Source: Rhizobacter sp. OV335 (GTDB lineage: Bacteria; Pseudomonadota; Gammaproteobacteria; Burkholderiales; Burkholderiaceae_C). Taken from it: a DNA stretch of 64,000 bases. How positions within the stretch are numbered: position 1 is the first letter of the stretch; each line of letters opens with the position of its first letter. Below, one piece after another: positions 17,518 to 27,114 of the stretch. Both the position numbers and the translations under genes were made by a program. Under the pieces are notes generated by a model, which did not search any database, had not been told where the DNA came from, and saw only the letters and a list, made by a program, of their open reading frames with translations. The stretch is taken from the NCBI RefSeq assembly GCF_900142965.1, contig NZ_FRCQ01000009.1:124001-188000 (forward strand), written 5' to 3'.

Positions 17518-18412
17518 GACACAAGTCGGCGGGATTATAGGTTTGGCCCAGTGGCTGGAGACCCCCCCGGGGCGCTACCTGCTGGCCTGGGAACAGGCCC
17601 AACTGGATCGAAACGTGGCCGATGTGTTCGGATTTCACGCTTTGCAGCTCGGCATGACCGAGCTCGAGGGCCTGCGTGCCAACCGCATGCCCCACCGTTG
17701 GGTGGCCCTCGACGCCAACGGTGTGGAGGCGCCAGGGCCGGTGGTGGAGGGCGATGCGGCCGCAGAAGTTCCCGCCGATGTGGCTGCGGATGTTTCCATC
17801 GCTGTCTCCGGCGATGTGCCAGGCGGCCGCGTGGCGGTGGTGCTGCGCTGCGATTTCGATGCGCTGCCCTTCGATTCGCAGAGCCTCGACCTGGTCGTGC
17901 TGCCGCACACGCTGGAGCTTGCGCGCGACCCGCACCTGGCCCTCGGCGAGGTCGAGCGCGTGCTGCGGCCCGAAGGGCGCGTCGTGATCCTCGGCTTCAA
18001 CCCGACCAGCCTGTGGGGCCTGCGCCAGCGGCTCGGCCGCTTGCTGCGCTACATCGGCTTTTCGCGCCAGAAGCCGCTTTTCCTGCCGAGCGACGGCGAG
18101 TTCCTCGGCTATTGGCGGCTGCGCGACTGGCTGCGGCTGCTCAGCTTCGAGGTGCAGGGCGGGCGCTTCGGCTGTTATCGTCCGCCCCTCAAGACCGATG
18201 CGTGGCTGGCGCGCTATGCCTGGACCGAACGCATCGGCGAACGCTGGTGGCCGGTGCTGGGCAGCGTGTACCTGCTGGTGGCGGTGAAGCGCGTGCGCGG
18301 CATGCGGCTGGTCGGCCTGATCCGCCAGCAGCGCACCGCCGGCCAGCGCGCGGCCACAGTGGCCAGCCATCGCGCCCACCAGCGTGCAGATTCTTCTTCC
18401 GAGACCCCATGA
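17516..18412 (+). CDS. SAM-dependent methyltransferase, class I
   Basis: 298-aa protein of a methyltransferase family commonly found between gloB and rnhA in betaproteobacteria. The N-terminal [19 protein letters not shown] is conserved. The catalytic core includes [19 protein letters not shown] and [19 protein letters not shown], typical of Methyltransf_11 domains, although the Gly-rich motif I is weak. An acidic Ala/Val insert (about residues 75-100) is unusual. The ATG at 17516 shares bases with the gloB start, and the gene overlaps rnhA by 4 bp (ATGA). The substrate is unknown. Confidence 0.85.
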   Translation: MTQVGGIIGLAQWLETPPGRYLLAWEQAQLDRNVADVFGFHALQLGMTELEGLRANRMPHRWVALDANGVEAPGPVVEGDAAAEVPADVAADVSIAVSGDVPGGRVAVVLRCDFDALPFDSQSLDLVVLPHTLELARDPHLALGEVERVLRPEGRVVILGFNPTSLWGLRQRLGRLLRYIGFSRQKPLFLPSDGEFLGYWRLRDWLRLLSFEVQGGRFGCYRPPLKTDAWLARYAWTERIGERWWPVLGSVYLLVAVKRVRGMRLVGLIRQQRTAGQRAATVASHRAHQRADSSSETP

Positions 18413-18879
18413 CCGAAGCACTTCCCGAACCGCCGCAGATCAAGCGTCCGCAGGTCCTCATCTACACCGACGGCGCCTGCAAGGGCAACCCCGGCAAGGG
18501 CGGCTGGGGCGCATGGCTGCGCACCGGCGAGCACGAGAAGGAGATGTTCGGCGGCGAGCGCCTGACCACCAACAACCGCATGGAACTCACCGCGGTGATC
18601 GAGGCGCTCGCGTCGTTGAAGCGCACCTGCGACGTGATCCTCTACACCGACAGCGAGTACGTGCGCAAAGGCATCACCGAGTGGATCCACGGCTGGAAAA
18701 CGCGCGGCTGGAAGACGGCCGACAAGAAGCCGGTGAAGAACGCCGAGCTGTGGCAGCGGCTCGACGGGCTGCGCAACCTGCACCACGTCGACTGGCGCTG
18801 GGTGAAGGGGCACGCGGGGGATCCGGGGAACGAGCGGGCGGACCAGTTGGCGAACAAGGGCGTCGAGAGCGTTCGCTAG
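18409..18879 (+). CDS. rnhA: Ribonuclease HI
   Basis: 156-aa RNase H that removes RNA from RNA-DNA hybrids. Catalytic residues lie in [11 protein letters not shown] (Asp), NRMELTA (Glu), YTDSEYV (Asp) and [12 protein letters not shown] (His/Asp). The basic handle region ([18 protein letters not shown]) is present. It starts at 18409, overlapping the methyltransferase stop as ATGA. It converges with moeA across a single base. Confidence 0.97.
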   Translation: MTEALPEPPQIKRPQVLIYTDGACKGNPGKGGWGAWLRTGEHEKEMFGGERLTTNNRMELTAVIEALASLKRTCDVILYTDSEYVRKGITEWIHGWKTRGWKTADKKPVKNAELWQRLDGLRNLHHVDWRWVKGHAGDPGNERADQLANKGVESVR

Positions 18880-18880
18880 G

Positions 18881-20158
18881 TCAAACCAAACCGTCGAACG
18901 GCAGGATCTCGACCACGCTGCCGGCAGCCACATCGCCCTGCGCATGTGGCAACACCACCAGCCCGTTCGCCTCGCTCATGCTGCGCAACACGCCCGATCC
19001 CTGCGCGCCGGTGATCGCGACCTGCCACGCTCCATCGGCCGCGCGCGACACGATCCCGCGCTGGTACTCGGTGCGCCCCGGCCGCTTGCGGATCAGCGTC
19101 GTGCAGCGCGCCTGCAGCATCGGCAGCGGCCACACCGTGGCACCCGACATCGCGAGCAGCGCATCGCGCACGAAGGCGTAGAAACCGACCATCACCGCGA
19201 CCGGGTTGCCCGGCAGCCCGAACAGCACCGCCTCGCGGCCGTTGCTCGCGATGCGGCCCACCGCCATCGGCCGCCCCGGCCGCATCGCGATGCGCCAGAA
19301 CAGCACCTCGCCGAGCCGCGCCATCACCGCACGCGTGTGATCGGCCTCGCCGACGCTGACGCCGCCCGAGGTGATCACCACGTCGGCGTTCTCGACCGCA
19401 TGCCGCAGCGCGGCTTCGAGCGCGGCGGGCTCGTCGCGCACGACGCCCAGGTCGAGCACCTCGACGCCGAGCCGCCGCAGCATGCCCCACAGCGTGTAGC
19501 GGTTGCTGTCGTAGACGCAGCCTTCGTCGAGCGTCTCGCCGACCGAGCGCAGCTCGTTGCCGGTGGAGAAGAAGGCCACGCGCGGGCGGCGCCACACCGG
19601 CAGTTCGCCGCGGCCGAGCGAGGCGATGAGACCGAGATCGGCCGGCCGCAGCGCGCGGCCGGCATGCAGCGCGATGCTGCCGCGCGCCAGGTCTTCACCG
19701 GCCAGCCGCCGGTTCGCCCCTGGTTTCACGGCGTCGGCAGGCACGGTGATGCGGTCGCCGTCGACGGTCACGAATTCTTGCGGCACGACGGTGTCGAGCC
19801 CGGCCGGCATCACCGCGCCGGTCATGATGCGCACGCACTGGCCCGCGGCGATCGCCTGCCCGATCACCTGGCCTGCGAGTTCGGTCGCGGCCACCGTGAG
19901 CGTGACGGCTCCAACGGCGCGCAGCTCGCTGCCGCGGAACGCATAGCCGTCCATCGCCGCGTTGTCCTGCGGCGGCACCGGGATCGTCGAGACGATGTCC
20001 TGCGCCAGCACGCGGCCCAGGCTCGCGCGCAGCGACAGGTGCTCGACCGCCTGCACGCGCGGCAGCATGCGCGCGATGAAGGCGCGCGCCACGTCCACCG
20101 GCAGGTCGTCGGCGTCGTAGCCGTGCAGCCCGAGGGCCAGGTCGTTCAATGCGGGCAT
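18881..20158 (-). CDS. moeA: Molybdopterin molybdenumtransferase MoeA (copy 1)
   Basis: 425-aa MoeA, which inserts molybdate into adenylylated molybdopterin. Key segments are DNAAMDGYAF, the mogA-like domain TSGGVSVGEADH, LPGNPVAVMVGF, and a C-terminal beta-barrel domain. It is last in a minus-strand set after moaA and a GNAT gene, with an 11-bp gap. A second complete MoeA lies at 32789-34060. The two are clearly different in sequence, so this is not a recent duplication. Confidence 0.94.
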   Translation of the reverse strand: MPALNDLALGLHGYDADDLPVDVARAFIARMLPRVQAVEHLSLRASLGRVLAQDIVSTIPVPPQDNAAMDGYAFRGSELRAVGAVTLTVAATELAGQVIGQAIAAGQCVRIMTGAVMPAGLDTVVPQEFVTVDGDRITVPADAVKPGANRRLAGEDLARGSIALHAGRALRPADLGLIASLGRGELPVWRRPRVAFFSTGNELRSVGETLDEGCVYDSNRYTLWGMLRRLGVEVLDLGVVRDEPAALEAALRHAVENADVVITSGGVSVGEADHTRAVMARLGEVLFWRIAMRPGRPMAVGRIASNGREAVLFGLPGNPVAVMVGFYAFVRDALLAMSGATVWPLPMLQARCTTLIRKRPGRTEYQRGIVSRAADGAWQVAITGAQGSGVLRSMSEANGLVVLPHAQGDVAAGSVVEILPFDGLV

Positions 20159-20169
20159 GGGAGCGGGTG

Positions 20170-20733
20170 TCAGCAGGGAACCGACAGGGTCAGCGACATC
20201 AGGTCCTTGTCATGGTAGACGCCGTCGAGCTTGATCGCGTGCTTCAGCGTGCCGTAACGAACGAAGCCCGCGCCCTCGTAGAGCCGCACCGCGCGCCGGT
20301 TGGTCGACGTGACCGACAGCGTCAGCAGCTCGATGCCGTCTGCCGCTTGCGCCTGCTCGATGCAGGCGGCCAGCAAGGCCCGCCCGATGCCGCGGCCCGC
20401 CGCCTGCGCCTGCACCATCATCCCGACGATGTGGCCGATGTGGCGGACCTTGGCGCGGTTCTCGCGCTCGCAGGTGAGGGCGCCCAGCAGCTCGCCGTCG
20501 TCCCAGGCGCCGAGCGTGAACTGGCCGCCGCCGACGTGGCCCAGCCCGAGCCGGGGCAGGTAGACCTCGGCCGGCTTGCGCGATTCGGTGTGCGCGTCGG
20601 AGGTGAAGGCGTCGGGGAAGGCGTGCAGCATGCCGTCGCGCAAGGCCTTGTAGGCCGGCAGGTCGGCCACGCCCAGCGCGCGGATCACGAGCAGGTCGGG
20701 GGCGGCGCGGCGCGCGGAGTCGGCCGCGTTCAT
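20170..20733 (-). CDS. GNAT family N-acetyltransferase
   Basis: 187-aa acetyltransferase. The acetyl-CoA-binding motif A region reads [22 protein letters not shown], and the terminal strand reads [12 protein letters not shown]. Its ATG overlaps the moaA stop by 4 bp, so it is translated with moaA. Presence in the Mo-cofactor operon does not establish a role in cofactor synthesis; the acceptor substrate is unknown. Confidence 0.88.
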   Translation of the reverse strand: MNAADSARRAAPDLLVIRALGVADLPAYKALRDGMLHAFPDAFTSDAHTESRKPAEVYLPRLGLGHVGGGQFTLGAWDDGELLGALTCERENRAKVRHIGHIVGMMVQAQAAGRGIGRALLAACIEQAQAADGIELLTLSVTSTNRRAVRLYEGAGFVRYGTLKHAIKLDGVYHDKDLMSLTLSVPC

Positions 20734-21851
20734 CCGCCGATGTAATGCATCTCGACGCGGCGCCCGGCCGGTGCGGACGACGGCTGCGCACCGGCCTCGC
20801 TGCGCAGTTCGGAATAGCGGTCGGCGCGGCGGTTCCAGACGCCGCCGATCGCTGCCGAGATCTCGGCATCGCTGCGGCCTTCGCGCAGCAGCGCGCGCAG
20901 GTCGTGGCCGCGGTTCGCGAACAGGCAGAGGTAGAGCTTGCCTTCGGTGGAAAGGCGCGCGCGGTTGCAGTCGTGGCAGAAGGCCTGCGTGACGCTCGAG
21001 ATCACGCCGATCTCGCCGCCGCCGTCGGCATAGCGCCAGCGCTGCGCGGTCTCGCCCAGCTGCTGCGCACCGATCGGCAGCAGCGGGAACTCGGCGCCCA
21101 GGCGCGCGATGACCTCGGCCGACGGCAGCACCTCGTCCATGCGCCAGCCGTTGGTGGCGCCGACATCCATGTACTCGATGAAGCGCAGCACCACGCCGGT
21201 GTGGCGGAAGTGCCGCGCCATCGCGACGATCTGGTCGTCGTTGGTGCCGCGCTTGACCACCATGTTGACCTTGATCGGGCCGAGCCCCACGCGCTGTGCC
21301 GCGTCGATGCCGGCCAGCACGTCGGCGACCGGGAAGTCGGCGTCGTTCATGCGGCGGAACACCGCGTCGTCGAGCGCGTCGAGGCTCACGGTGATGCGCT
21401 GCAGGCCGGCATCCTTCAGCGCCTGCGCCTTGCGCGCGAGCACCGAGCCGTTGGTGGTCAGCGTGAGGTCGAGCGGCGCGCCGTCAACGGTGCGCAGCGT
21501 GGCCAGCATCCCGACCAGGCGCTCCAGGTTCTTGCGCAGCAGCGGCTCGCCGCCGGTCAGGCGGATCTTGTGCACGCCGTGCGCGACGAACACGTCGGCC
21601 AGGCGCGCGATCTCCTCGAAGCTCAGCAGCGAGCTGTGCGGCAGGAAGTCGTAGTGCTTGTCGAAGACTTCCTTCGGCATGCAGTAGCTGCAGCGGAAGT
21701 TGCAGCGGTCGGTCACCGAGATGCGCAGGTCGCGCAGCGGCCGGCCGAGCGTGTCGGCCAGCAGGCCGGTGGGGGCCGTCGAATGCTGGGGCACCACCGG
21801 CACGCTGGAGGCGTAGCGGTGGTCTGCCAGCGGGATCACTTTGTCGACCAT
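20730..21851 (-). CDS. moaA: GTP 3',8-cyclase MoaA
   Basis: 373-aa radical SAM enzyme that starts molybdenum cofactor synthesis. The N-terminal 4Fe-4S site is CNFRCSYC, the SAM region is [10 protein letters not shown], and the C-terminal cluster Cys are in [18 protein letters not shown]. The C-terminus is HYIGG, matching the conserved double-Gly tail. An N-terminal extension of about 30 residues precedes the family start. It is first in the moaA-GNAT-moeA unit. A moaC gene is not in the window. Confidence 0.96.
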   Translation of the reverse strand: MVDKVIPLADHRYASSVPVVPQHSTAPTGLLADTLGRPLRDLRISVTDRCNFRCSYCMPKEVFDKHYDFLPHSSLLSFEEIARLADVFVAHGVHKIRLTGGEPLLRKNLERLVGMLATLRTVDGAPLDLTLTTNGSVLARKAQALKDAGLQRITVSLDALDDAVFRRMNDADFPVADVLAGIDAAQRVGLGPIKVNMVVKRGTNDDQIVAMARHFRHTGVVLRFIEYMDVGATNGWRMDEVLPSAEVIARLGAEFPLLPIGAQQLGETAQRWRYADGGGEIGVISSVTQAFCHDCNRARLSTEGKLYLCLFANRGHDLRALLREGRSDAEISAAIGGVWNRRADRYSELRSEAGAQPSSAPAGRRVEMHYIGG

Positions 21852-21906
21852 GGGCGGATTGTGCCCGGCCGGTATTTGTCGGATGGGCGTGGGGCGATTC
21901 GGCCGC

Positions 21907-22674
21907 TCAGGCCTTGACGGCGTGGGCGGACTTCAAGGCCGGCTTGCGGCGTGTCTTGTGGCTGGCCTTGCGCGTCGCCGGTGGGCTGCTCGGCTTCAGC
22001 ACCTCGGGCAGCGGCTCGGCGGCTGCGGTCGCCTCGAGCGCCGGCGCATCATCGGCCTGCTCGGCACGGCGCGCGCCGGTGAAGCGCTTGGCCCAGTAGG
22101 AGAAGCGCATGTCCTCGACCCGCACTTCGCCGCCCGGCTTGGGCGCATGGATGAACTTGCCTTCGCCGATGTAGATGCCGACGTGCGAGAAGGTGCGGCG
22201 CAGCGTGTTGAAGAACACCAGGTCGCCGGGCTTCAGGTCGTCGCGCTTGACGGCGAGCAGGCCCTTGGCGCGCGCCTGCTCGTCGGCACGGCGCGGCAGC
22301 ACCAGGCCCAGGCTGCTCTCGAAGATGTGGCGGGTGAAGCCGCTGCAGTCGAAGCCGGAATCGGCATCGTTGCCGCCGCGCCGGTAAGGCACGCCGAGGA
22401 AGTTCATCGCGGTCAGCACCATGTCGGACGCCTTCTGGCGGACGTGCTGGGTGAAGCTCTCGGGGGCGACTGCGGCCGGCATTGCAGCAGGGGAAGATGC
22501 CGGCTCGGCAGGCGGTACCGCGGCCGGGGTGGCGGCCGCGCCGCCCGGTGCAATCAGGCCCTTGTCGCTCAGCAGGTTGATGATCTGGTCGGTGTCGGCC
22601 CAGGCGCTGCCGCACGCGAAGGCCAACGCCACCACGGAGCTGCGCACGAAAAGAGGGACGACCAACCGAAACAT
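21907..22674 (-). CDS. NlpC/P60 family cell-wall peptidase (C40)
   Basis: 255-aa exported Cys peptidase likely cutting peptidoglycan stem peptides. A signal peptide starts [15 protein letters not shown] with cleavage after SAWA; a start 12 bp upstream (22686) is also possible. The catalytic Cys is in [12 protein letters not shown], the His in [17 protein letters not shown], with the domain at about residues 90-205. A Lys/Ala-rich tail ([20 protein letters not shown]) ends the protein. Only 129 bp separate its start from the divergent prpE gene. Confidence 0.9.
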   Translation of the reverse strand: MFRLVVPLFVRSSVVALAFACGSAWADTDQIINLLSDKGLIAPGGAAATPAAVPPAEPASSPAAMPAAVAPESFTQHVRQKASDMVLTAMNFLGVPYRRGGNDADSGFDCSGFTRHIFESSLGLVLPRRADEQARAKGLLAVKRDDLKPGDLVFFNTLRRTFSHVGIYIGEGKFIHAPKPGGEVRVEDMRFSYWAKRFTGARRAEQADDAPALEATAAAEPLPEVLKPSSPPATRKASHKTRRKPALKSAHAVKA

Positions 22675-22803
22675 GCCGCGCAGCATAAAAGAGTCACCGG
22701 CCACCGTCAACGGCAAAAGTCCTTTGAAAACCGGCACTTAGCACGTTCTTTTCAGGCTTTTCCTGGGTTGTTGCGGGGGTGTTTCTGTGGTGTAACAGAG
22801 GGT

Positions 22804-24702
22804 ATGGACTCCTACCGCGACTTTCATGCGCGCTCGCTGGCCGACCGCGACGGCTTCTGGTCAGAACAGGCGGCGCTGATCGAGTGGGAGCGCCCGTTCG
22901 ACCAGGTCTGCGACCCCAGCCACCCGCCGTTCGCGCGCTGGTTCGTCGGCGGGCGGACCAACCTGTGCCACAACGCGGTCGACCGGCACCTGGCTGTGCG
23001 CGCCGACCAGGACGCGCTGATCCACGTTTCCAGCGAGACCGGCGACGAGCGCCGCTACAGCTTCCGCGAGCTGCATGCCGAGGTGCAGCGCATGGCGGCC
23101 ATCCTGCTGGCGCTGGGTGTGAAGCAGGGCGACCGCGTGCTGGTCTACCTGCCGATGATTCCGGAGGCGGCGTTCGCGATGCTCGCCTGTGCCCGCATCG
23201 GCGCGATCCATTCGGTGGTGTTCGGTGGTTTTGCGAGTGCGAGCCTGGCCAGCCGGATCGACGATGCGCAGCCGGTGCTGATCGTCAGCGCCGATGCCGG
23301 CAGCCGCGGCGGCAAGGTCGTCGCCTACAAGCCGCTGCTCGACGAGGCGATGCGGCTGGCCGATCACCCCACGCCGCGCACGCTGATGATCGACCGCGGG
23401 CTCGCGCCGATGCAACTCGATGCGCAGCGCGATGCGTCGTACGAGACGCTGCGAGCGGCGCACTTCGATGCGGTCGTGCCCTGCACCTGGGTCGAGTCCA
23501 CGCAGCCGAGCTACACGCTCTATACCAGCGGCACCACCGGCCGGCCGAAGGGCGTGCAGCGCGACACCGGCGGGTACGCGGTGGCACTGGCCGCGAGCAT
23601 GAAGCACATCTTCCAGGGGCGGGCTGGCGAGACCTTCTTCTGCACCAGCGACATCGGCTGGGTGGTCGGCCACAGCTACATCGTCTACGGGCCGCTGATC
23701 GCCGGGATGGCGACGCTGATGTACGAGGGGCTGCCGATCCGTCCCCATGCGGCGGTGTGGTGGAGCCTGGTCGAGAAGTACCGCGTCAGCGTGATGTTCA
23801 GTTCGCCGACCGCGGTGCGGGTGCTGAAGAAGCACGACGTCGCGCTGCTGAAGCGGCACGACCTGTCGAGCCTGCGCGCGCTGTTCCTGGCCGGCGAGCC
23901 GCTGGACGAGCCGACCGCGCGCTGGATCGCCGAGGGCATCGGCAAGCCGGTGATCGACAACTACTGGCAGACGGAGACCGGCTGGCCGATCCTGACGATC
24001 GCGAATGGCGTCGAGCCGGCAGCAGGCAAGTTCGGCAGCCCGGGCGTTGCGATGTACGGCTACGACGTGAAGCTGGTCGACGAGCTGAGCGGCGAGGAAC
24101 TGACGAAGCCGAACCAGAAAGGCGTGCTGGTCATCGAGGGGCCGCTGCCGCCCGGCTGCATGCAGACGGTGTGGCGCGACGATGCGCGCTTCGTCGACAC
24201 CTACTGGAAGACGATTCCCGGGCGCATGGTCTACAGCACCTTCGACTGGGGCGTGCGCGACGAGGACGGCTACTACTTCATCCTCGGGCGCACCGACGAC
24301 GTGATCAACGTGGCCGGCCACCGGCTGGGTACGCGCGAGATCGAGGAGAGCATCAGCAGCCACCCGGCGGTGGCCGAGGTGGCGGTGGTGGGCGTGGCCG
24401 ACGCGCTGAAGGGCCAGGCCGCGATGGCCTTCGTCGTGCTGCGCGATGCCAGCCTGGTGGGCGACGAGGGCGCGCGGCTGCGGCTGGAGGGGGAGGTGAT
24501 GAAGACGGTCGAGCAAGGGCTCGGCGCGATCGCGCGGCCTTCGCGCGTGCACTTCGTCAATGCACTGCCGAAGACGCGCTCCGGCAAGCTGCTGCGCCGC
24601 GCGATCCAGGCCGTGTGCGAGCACCGCGACCCGGGCGATCTCACCACCATCGAGGATCCGACCGCGTTGCAGCAGATCCGCGATCGGGTGTCCGCCGGCT
24701 AG
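22804..24702 (+). CDS. prpE: Propionate/acetate--CoA ligase (PrpE-like)
   Basis: 632-aa AMP-forming acyl-CoA synthetase. The P-loop motif is YTSGTTGRPKGVQRDTGG, the VQRDTGGY extension being typical of PrpE rather than Acs. Then come the WWSLVEKYRVSVMFSSPTA region, the hinge and GRTDDVINVAGHR, and the C-terminal acetylation-site motif SGKLLRRAI. It activates propionate or acetate for entry into central metabolism. No other propionate genes are adjacent. Its 3' end overlaps the convergent phoH-type gene by 4 bp. Confidence 0.92.
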   Translation: MDSYRDFHARSLADRDGFWSEQAALIEWERPFDQVCDPSHPPFARWFVGGRTNLCHNAVDRHLAVRADQDALIHVSSETGDERRYSFRELHAEVQRMAAILLALGVKQGDRVLVYLPMIPEAAFAMLACARIGAIHSVVFGGFASASLASRIDDAQPVLIVSADAGSRGGKVVAYKPLLDEAMRLADHPTPRTLMIDRGLAPMQLDAQRDASYETLRAAHFDAVVPCTWVESTQPSYTLYTSGTTGRPKGVQRDTGGYAVALAASMKHIFQGRAGETFFCTSDIGWVVGHSYIVYGPLIAGMATLMYEGLPIRPHAAVWWSLVEKYRVSVMFSSPTAVRVLKKHDVALLKRHDLSSLRALFLAGEPLDEPTARWIAEGIGKPVIDNYWQTETGWPILTIANGVEPAAGKFGSPGVAMYGYDVKLVDELSGEELTKPNQKGVLVIEGPLPPGCMQTVWRDDARFVDTYWKTIPGRMVYSTFDWGVRDEDGYYFILGRTDDVINVAGHRLGTREIEESISSHPAVAEVAVVGVADALKGQAAMAFVVLRDASLVGDEGARLRLEGEVMKTVEQGLGAIARPSRVHFVNALPKTRSGKLLRRAIQAVCEHRDPGDLTTIEDPTALQQIRDRVSAG

Positions 24703-26381
24703 AGCACCTCGGAAGCGAAGTCCGCGAGGCGCGAACGCTCGCCACGCGCCAGCGTGACATGCCCCGAATGCGGCCAGCCCTTGAACCGGTCGACCGCGAA
24801 GGTCAGCCCCGAACTGCCCTCGGTCAGGTACGGCGTGTCGATCTGCGCCAGGTTGCCCAGGCACACGATCTTCGTGCCGGGCCCGGCGCGCGTGATCAGT
24901 GTCTTCATCTGCTTGGGCGTCAGGTTCTGCGCCTCGTCGATGATCACGAACTTGTTCAGGAAGGTGCGCCCGCGCATGAAGTTCAGGCTCTTGATCTTGA
25001 TCTTGCTGCGCACCAGGTCGTTGGTGGCCGCACGGCCCCATTCGCCGGCGGCACCATCGGTCTTGGACAGCACCTCGAGGTTGTCGTCGAGCGCGCCCAT
25101 CCACGGCGACATCTTTTCTTCCTCGGTGCCCGGCAGGAAGCCGATGTCTTCACCGACCGGCACCGTCACGCGGGTCACGATGATCTCGGTGTAGCGCCGA
25201 TCGTCCATCACCTGCGACAGCCCGGCCGCCAGCGTCATCAGCGTCTTGCCGGTGCCGGCGGTGCCGGTCAGCGTGATGAAGTCGCAGTCCGGATCCATCA
25301 GCAGGTTCAGCGCGAAGTTCTGTTCGCGGTTGCGCGCGGTGACGCCCCACACCGCGTTCTTCTGGTGGGTGTACTCGCGCAGCGTGCGCAGCACCGCGGT
25401 CTTGCCGGTGATCTCGGTGACCTTGGCGTACAGCGGCGCCGCACCCGGGGCTTCGAGGTAGACGAACTGGTTGACGAGCAGCGCCGGCACCATCGGCCCG
25501 CTGATGCGGTAGTAGGTGAGGCCGCCCTGGTTCCAGCTCTCCATGGTCTTGCCATGGCGATCCCAGAAATCAGCCGGCAGCGCGAGCACGCCGGTGTAGA
25601 GCAGGTCGCCGTCGTCCAGCGTCTTGTCGTTGGTGTAGTCCTCGGCGGCCAAGCCCAGCGCACGCGCCTTGATGCGCATGTTGATGTCCTTCGACACCAG
25701 CACCACCTCGCGGCCTTGCTGCTGGTCGCGCAGCGCCTGCACGACGCCCAGGATCTGGTTGTCGGCCTTGCCCTGCGGCAGCCCTTGCGGCAGCGTCACG
25801 TTGACCAGCGTGGTCTGGAAGAACAGCTTGCCGCCGGCCTCGCGGTGGCCGGTGGTCGCCAGCGGCAGGCCGTCGGCCATGTCGCGCCCGGGCTGGTCGG
25901 ACAGGCCGCCGGCCAGCGCGTCGAGGTCGCGGCTCACCTGGCGCGCATTGCGGGCGACTTCGGACATGCCTTTCTTGTGATCGTCGAGTTCCTCGAGCGT
26001 GATCATCGGCAGGTAGACGTCGTGTTCCTCGAAGCGGAACAGGCAGGTCGGGTCGTGCATCAGCACGTTGGTATCGAGCACGAACAGCTTCGCTGGCCCG
26101 CTGCCGCGCGGCTTGCGCAGCTTCGGCTCGGGGGCAGGGCGGCGTGCCGCCGTGGTGGCCGGGCCCGCGGCCGCAGGGGCCGTCACCGGGGCGATGGCCT
26201 TGGCCGTGACCACCGGTGCGGCTTCGCGCGGCGCGTCGAACAGGTCGAGCACCGCCGGCGAGGCGGGTTCCTCGCTGCGTTTGTTCTGCGTGCGTTTGCC
26301 GGGCTTGGGAGCGGCCTGGGATTCGAAATCGGCGGGGGTCAGGAGGGCGGCGCGTTTGGCAGGCGGCTTGGGCAGTGGCAT
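24699..26381 (-). CDS. PIN-domain/PhoH-like ATPase fusion protein
   Basis: 560-aa protein with an N-terminal PIN nuclease domain (about residues 95-240, starting KLFVLDTNVLMHDP). A C-terminal PhoH ATPase domain has Walker A GTAGTGKTLM and Walker B FVIIDEAQNLTPKQMK. This PhoH2-type fusion is thought to couple helicase and ribonuclease activity in RNA metabolism. The first 90 residues are low-complexity Ala/Pro/Lys. A terminator-like hairpin 22 bp upstream separates it from bcp. Confidence 0.93.
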   Translation of the reverse strand: MPLPKPPAKRAALLTPADFESQAAPKPGKRTQNKRSEEPASPAVLDLFDAPREAAPVVTAKAIAPVTAPAAAGPATTAARRPAPEPKLRKPRGSGPAKLFVLDTNVLMHDPTCLFRFEEHDVYLPMITLEELDDHKKGMSEVARNARQVSRDLDALAGGLSDQPGRDMADGLPLATTGHREAGGKLFFQTTLVNVTLPQGLPQGKADNQILGVVQALRDQQQGREVVLVSKDINMRIKARALGLAAEDYTNDKTLDDGDLLYTGVLALPADFWDRHGKTMESWNQGGLTYYRISGPMVPALLVNQFVYLEAPGAAPLYAKVTEITGKTAVLRTLREYTHQKNAVWGVTARNREQNFALNLLMDPDCDFITLTGTAGTGKTLMTLAAGLSQVMDDRRYTEIIVTRVTVPVGEDIGFLPGTEEEKMSPWMGALDDNLEVLSKTDGAAGEWGRAATNDLVRSKIKIKSLNFMRGRTFLNKFVIIDEAQNLTPKQMKTLITRAGPGTKIVCLGNLAQIDTPYLTEGSSGLTFAVDRFKGWPHSGHVTLARGERSRLADFASEVL

Positions 26382-26402
26382 GGGTGTGTGTCAGGTAGGA
26401 AC

Positions 26403-26432
26403 AAAAAAGCCGCGCGGTTGCCCGAGCGGCTT
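26403..26432 (-). terminator. Intrinsic terminator between bcp and the phoH-type gene
   Basis: Read on the minus strand, AAGCCGC and GCGGCTT form a 7-bp stem with a 12-nt loop, followed by a run of six T. This is the clearest rho-independent terminator in the window. It ends minus-strand transcription from bcp before the phoH-type gene. Confidence 0.75.
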
Positions 26433-26485
26433 GATGATGACTGGCTGTCTGAATTCACAACTCACAGGCATGGCCCATTATGCAC

Positions 26486-26526
26486 ATCCACGATGACACC
26501 TCAACAAAACTCCCGCCATCGTGGAT
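26486..26526. repeat. 10-bp inverted repeat downstream of bcp
   Basis: ATCCACGATG (26486-26495) and CATCGTGGAT (26517-26526) are perfect inverted copies with a 21-nt AT-richer spacer. The repeat lies between the bcp stop and the terminator. It could be an mRNA stem or a protein-binding site. No flanking direct repeats were found to suggest an insertion sequence remnant. Confidence 0.5.
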
Positions 26527-26562
26527 TTGGTGATTCGAGCGCCGTGATCCGTGTGGGCCGGA

Positions 26563-27036
26563 TCAGCCCTTCTTCAGGCCCTTGACGGCCTTCAGCACTT
26601 CGTCGACGTGGCCGGCGACCTTGAGGCCGCGCCATTCGACCCGCAGCACGCCTTCACCGTCGATCAGGAAGGTGCTGCGCTCGATGCCCTTGACCTTCTT
26701 GCCGTACATGATCTTGTTCTTGACGACGCCGAACATGTGGCAGAGCTTTTCTTCGGTGTCGGCGATCAGCTCGAACGGCAGCTCGAGGTTCTGCTTGAAC
26801 TTGTCGTGCGAACTCATGTTGTCGCGCGAGACGCCAAAAACCACCGCGCCGGCCTTGACGAAATCCTTGTGCCGATCGCGAAACTGCATGGCCTCGGTGG
26901 TACAACCGGGCGTGTTGTCCTTCGGGTAGAAGTAAAGAACGACGATCTGCCCCGCGAAGGCGGCGGGCGTGAACTTCACGCCCCCGGTTGCGAGCGCTTC
27001 AAATTCCGGGAGGGGTTTGTTGAGGGCTGGCGTCAT
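26563..27036 (-). CDS. bcp: Peroxiredoxin, Bcp/PrxQ type
   Basis: 157-aa thiol peroxidase reducing hydrogen and organic peroxides. The peroxidatic Cys45 is in NTPGCTTEAMQF. The usual PrxQ resolving Cys five residues later is Met50 here, so the enzyme may work as a 1-Cys type or use Cys in EKLCHMFGVV. Remaining motifs (YFYPKDNTPG, VFGVSRDN, RSTFLIDGEG) fit the family. It is followed by a hairpin and a strong terminator. Confidence 0.93.
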   Translation of the reverse strand: MTPALNKPLPEFEALATGGVKFTPAAFAGQIVVLYFYPKDNTPGCTTEAMQFRDRHKDFVKAGAVVFGVSRDNMSSHDKFKQNLELPFELIADTEEKLCHMFGVVKNKIMYGKKVKGIERSTFLIDGEGVLRVEWRGLKVAGHVDEVLKAVKGLKKG

Positions 27037-27114
27037 GAAGAATTCTGGGGAGTTGCGCCGCGGGAGGCGTAGCCGTTGATTATAAGGCCATGGCCATTGC
27101 GCCCCGGCACCCCC

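Noticed and set aside
22861-25104. 747-codon open frame antisense to prpE
   Set aside because: It is a shadow of prpE; the prpE motifs are intact in the other strand.
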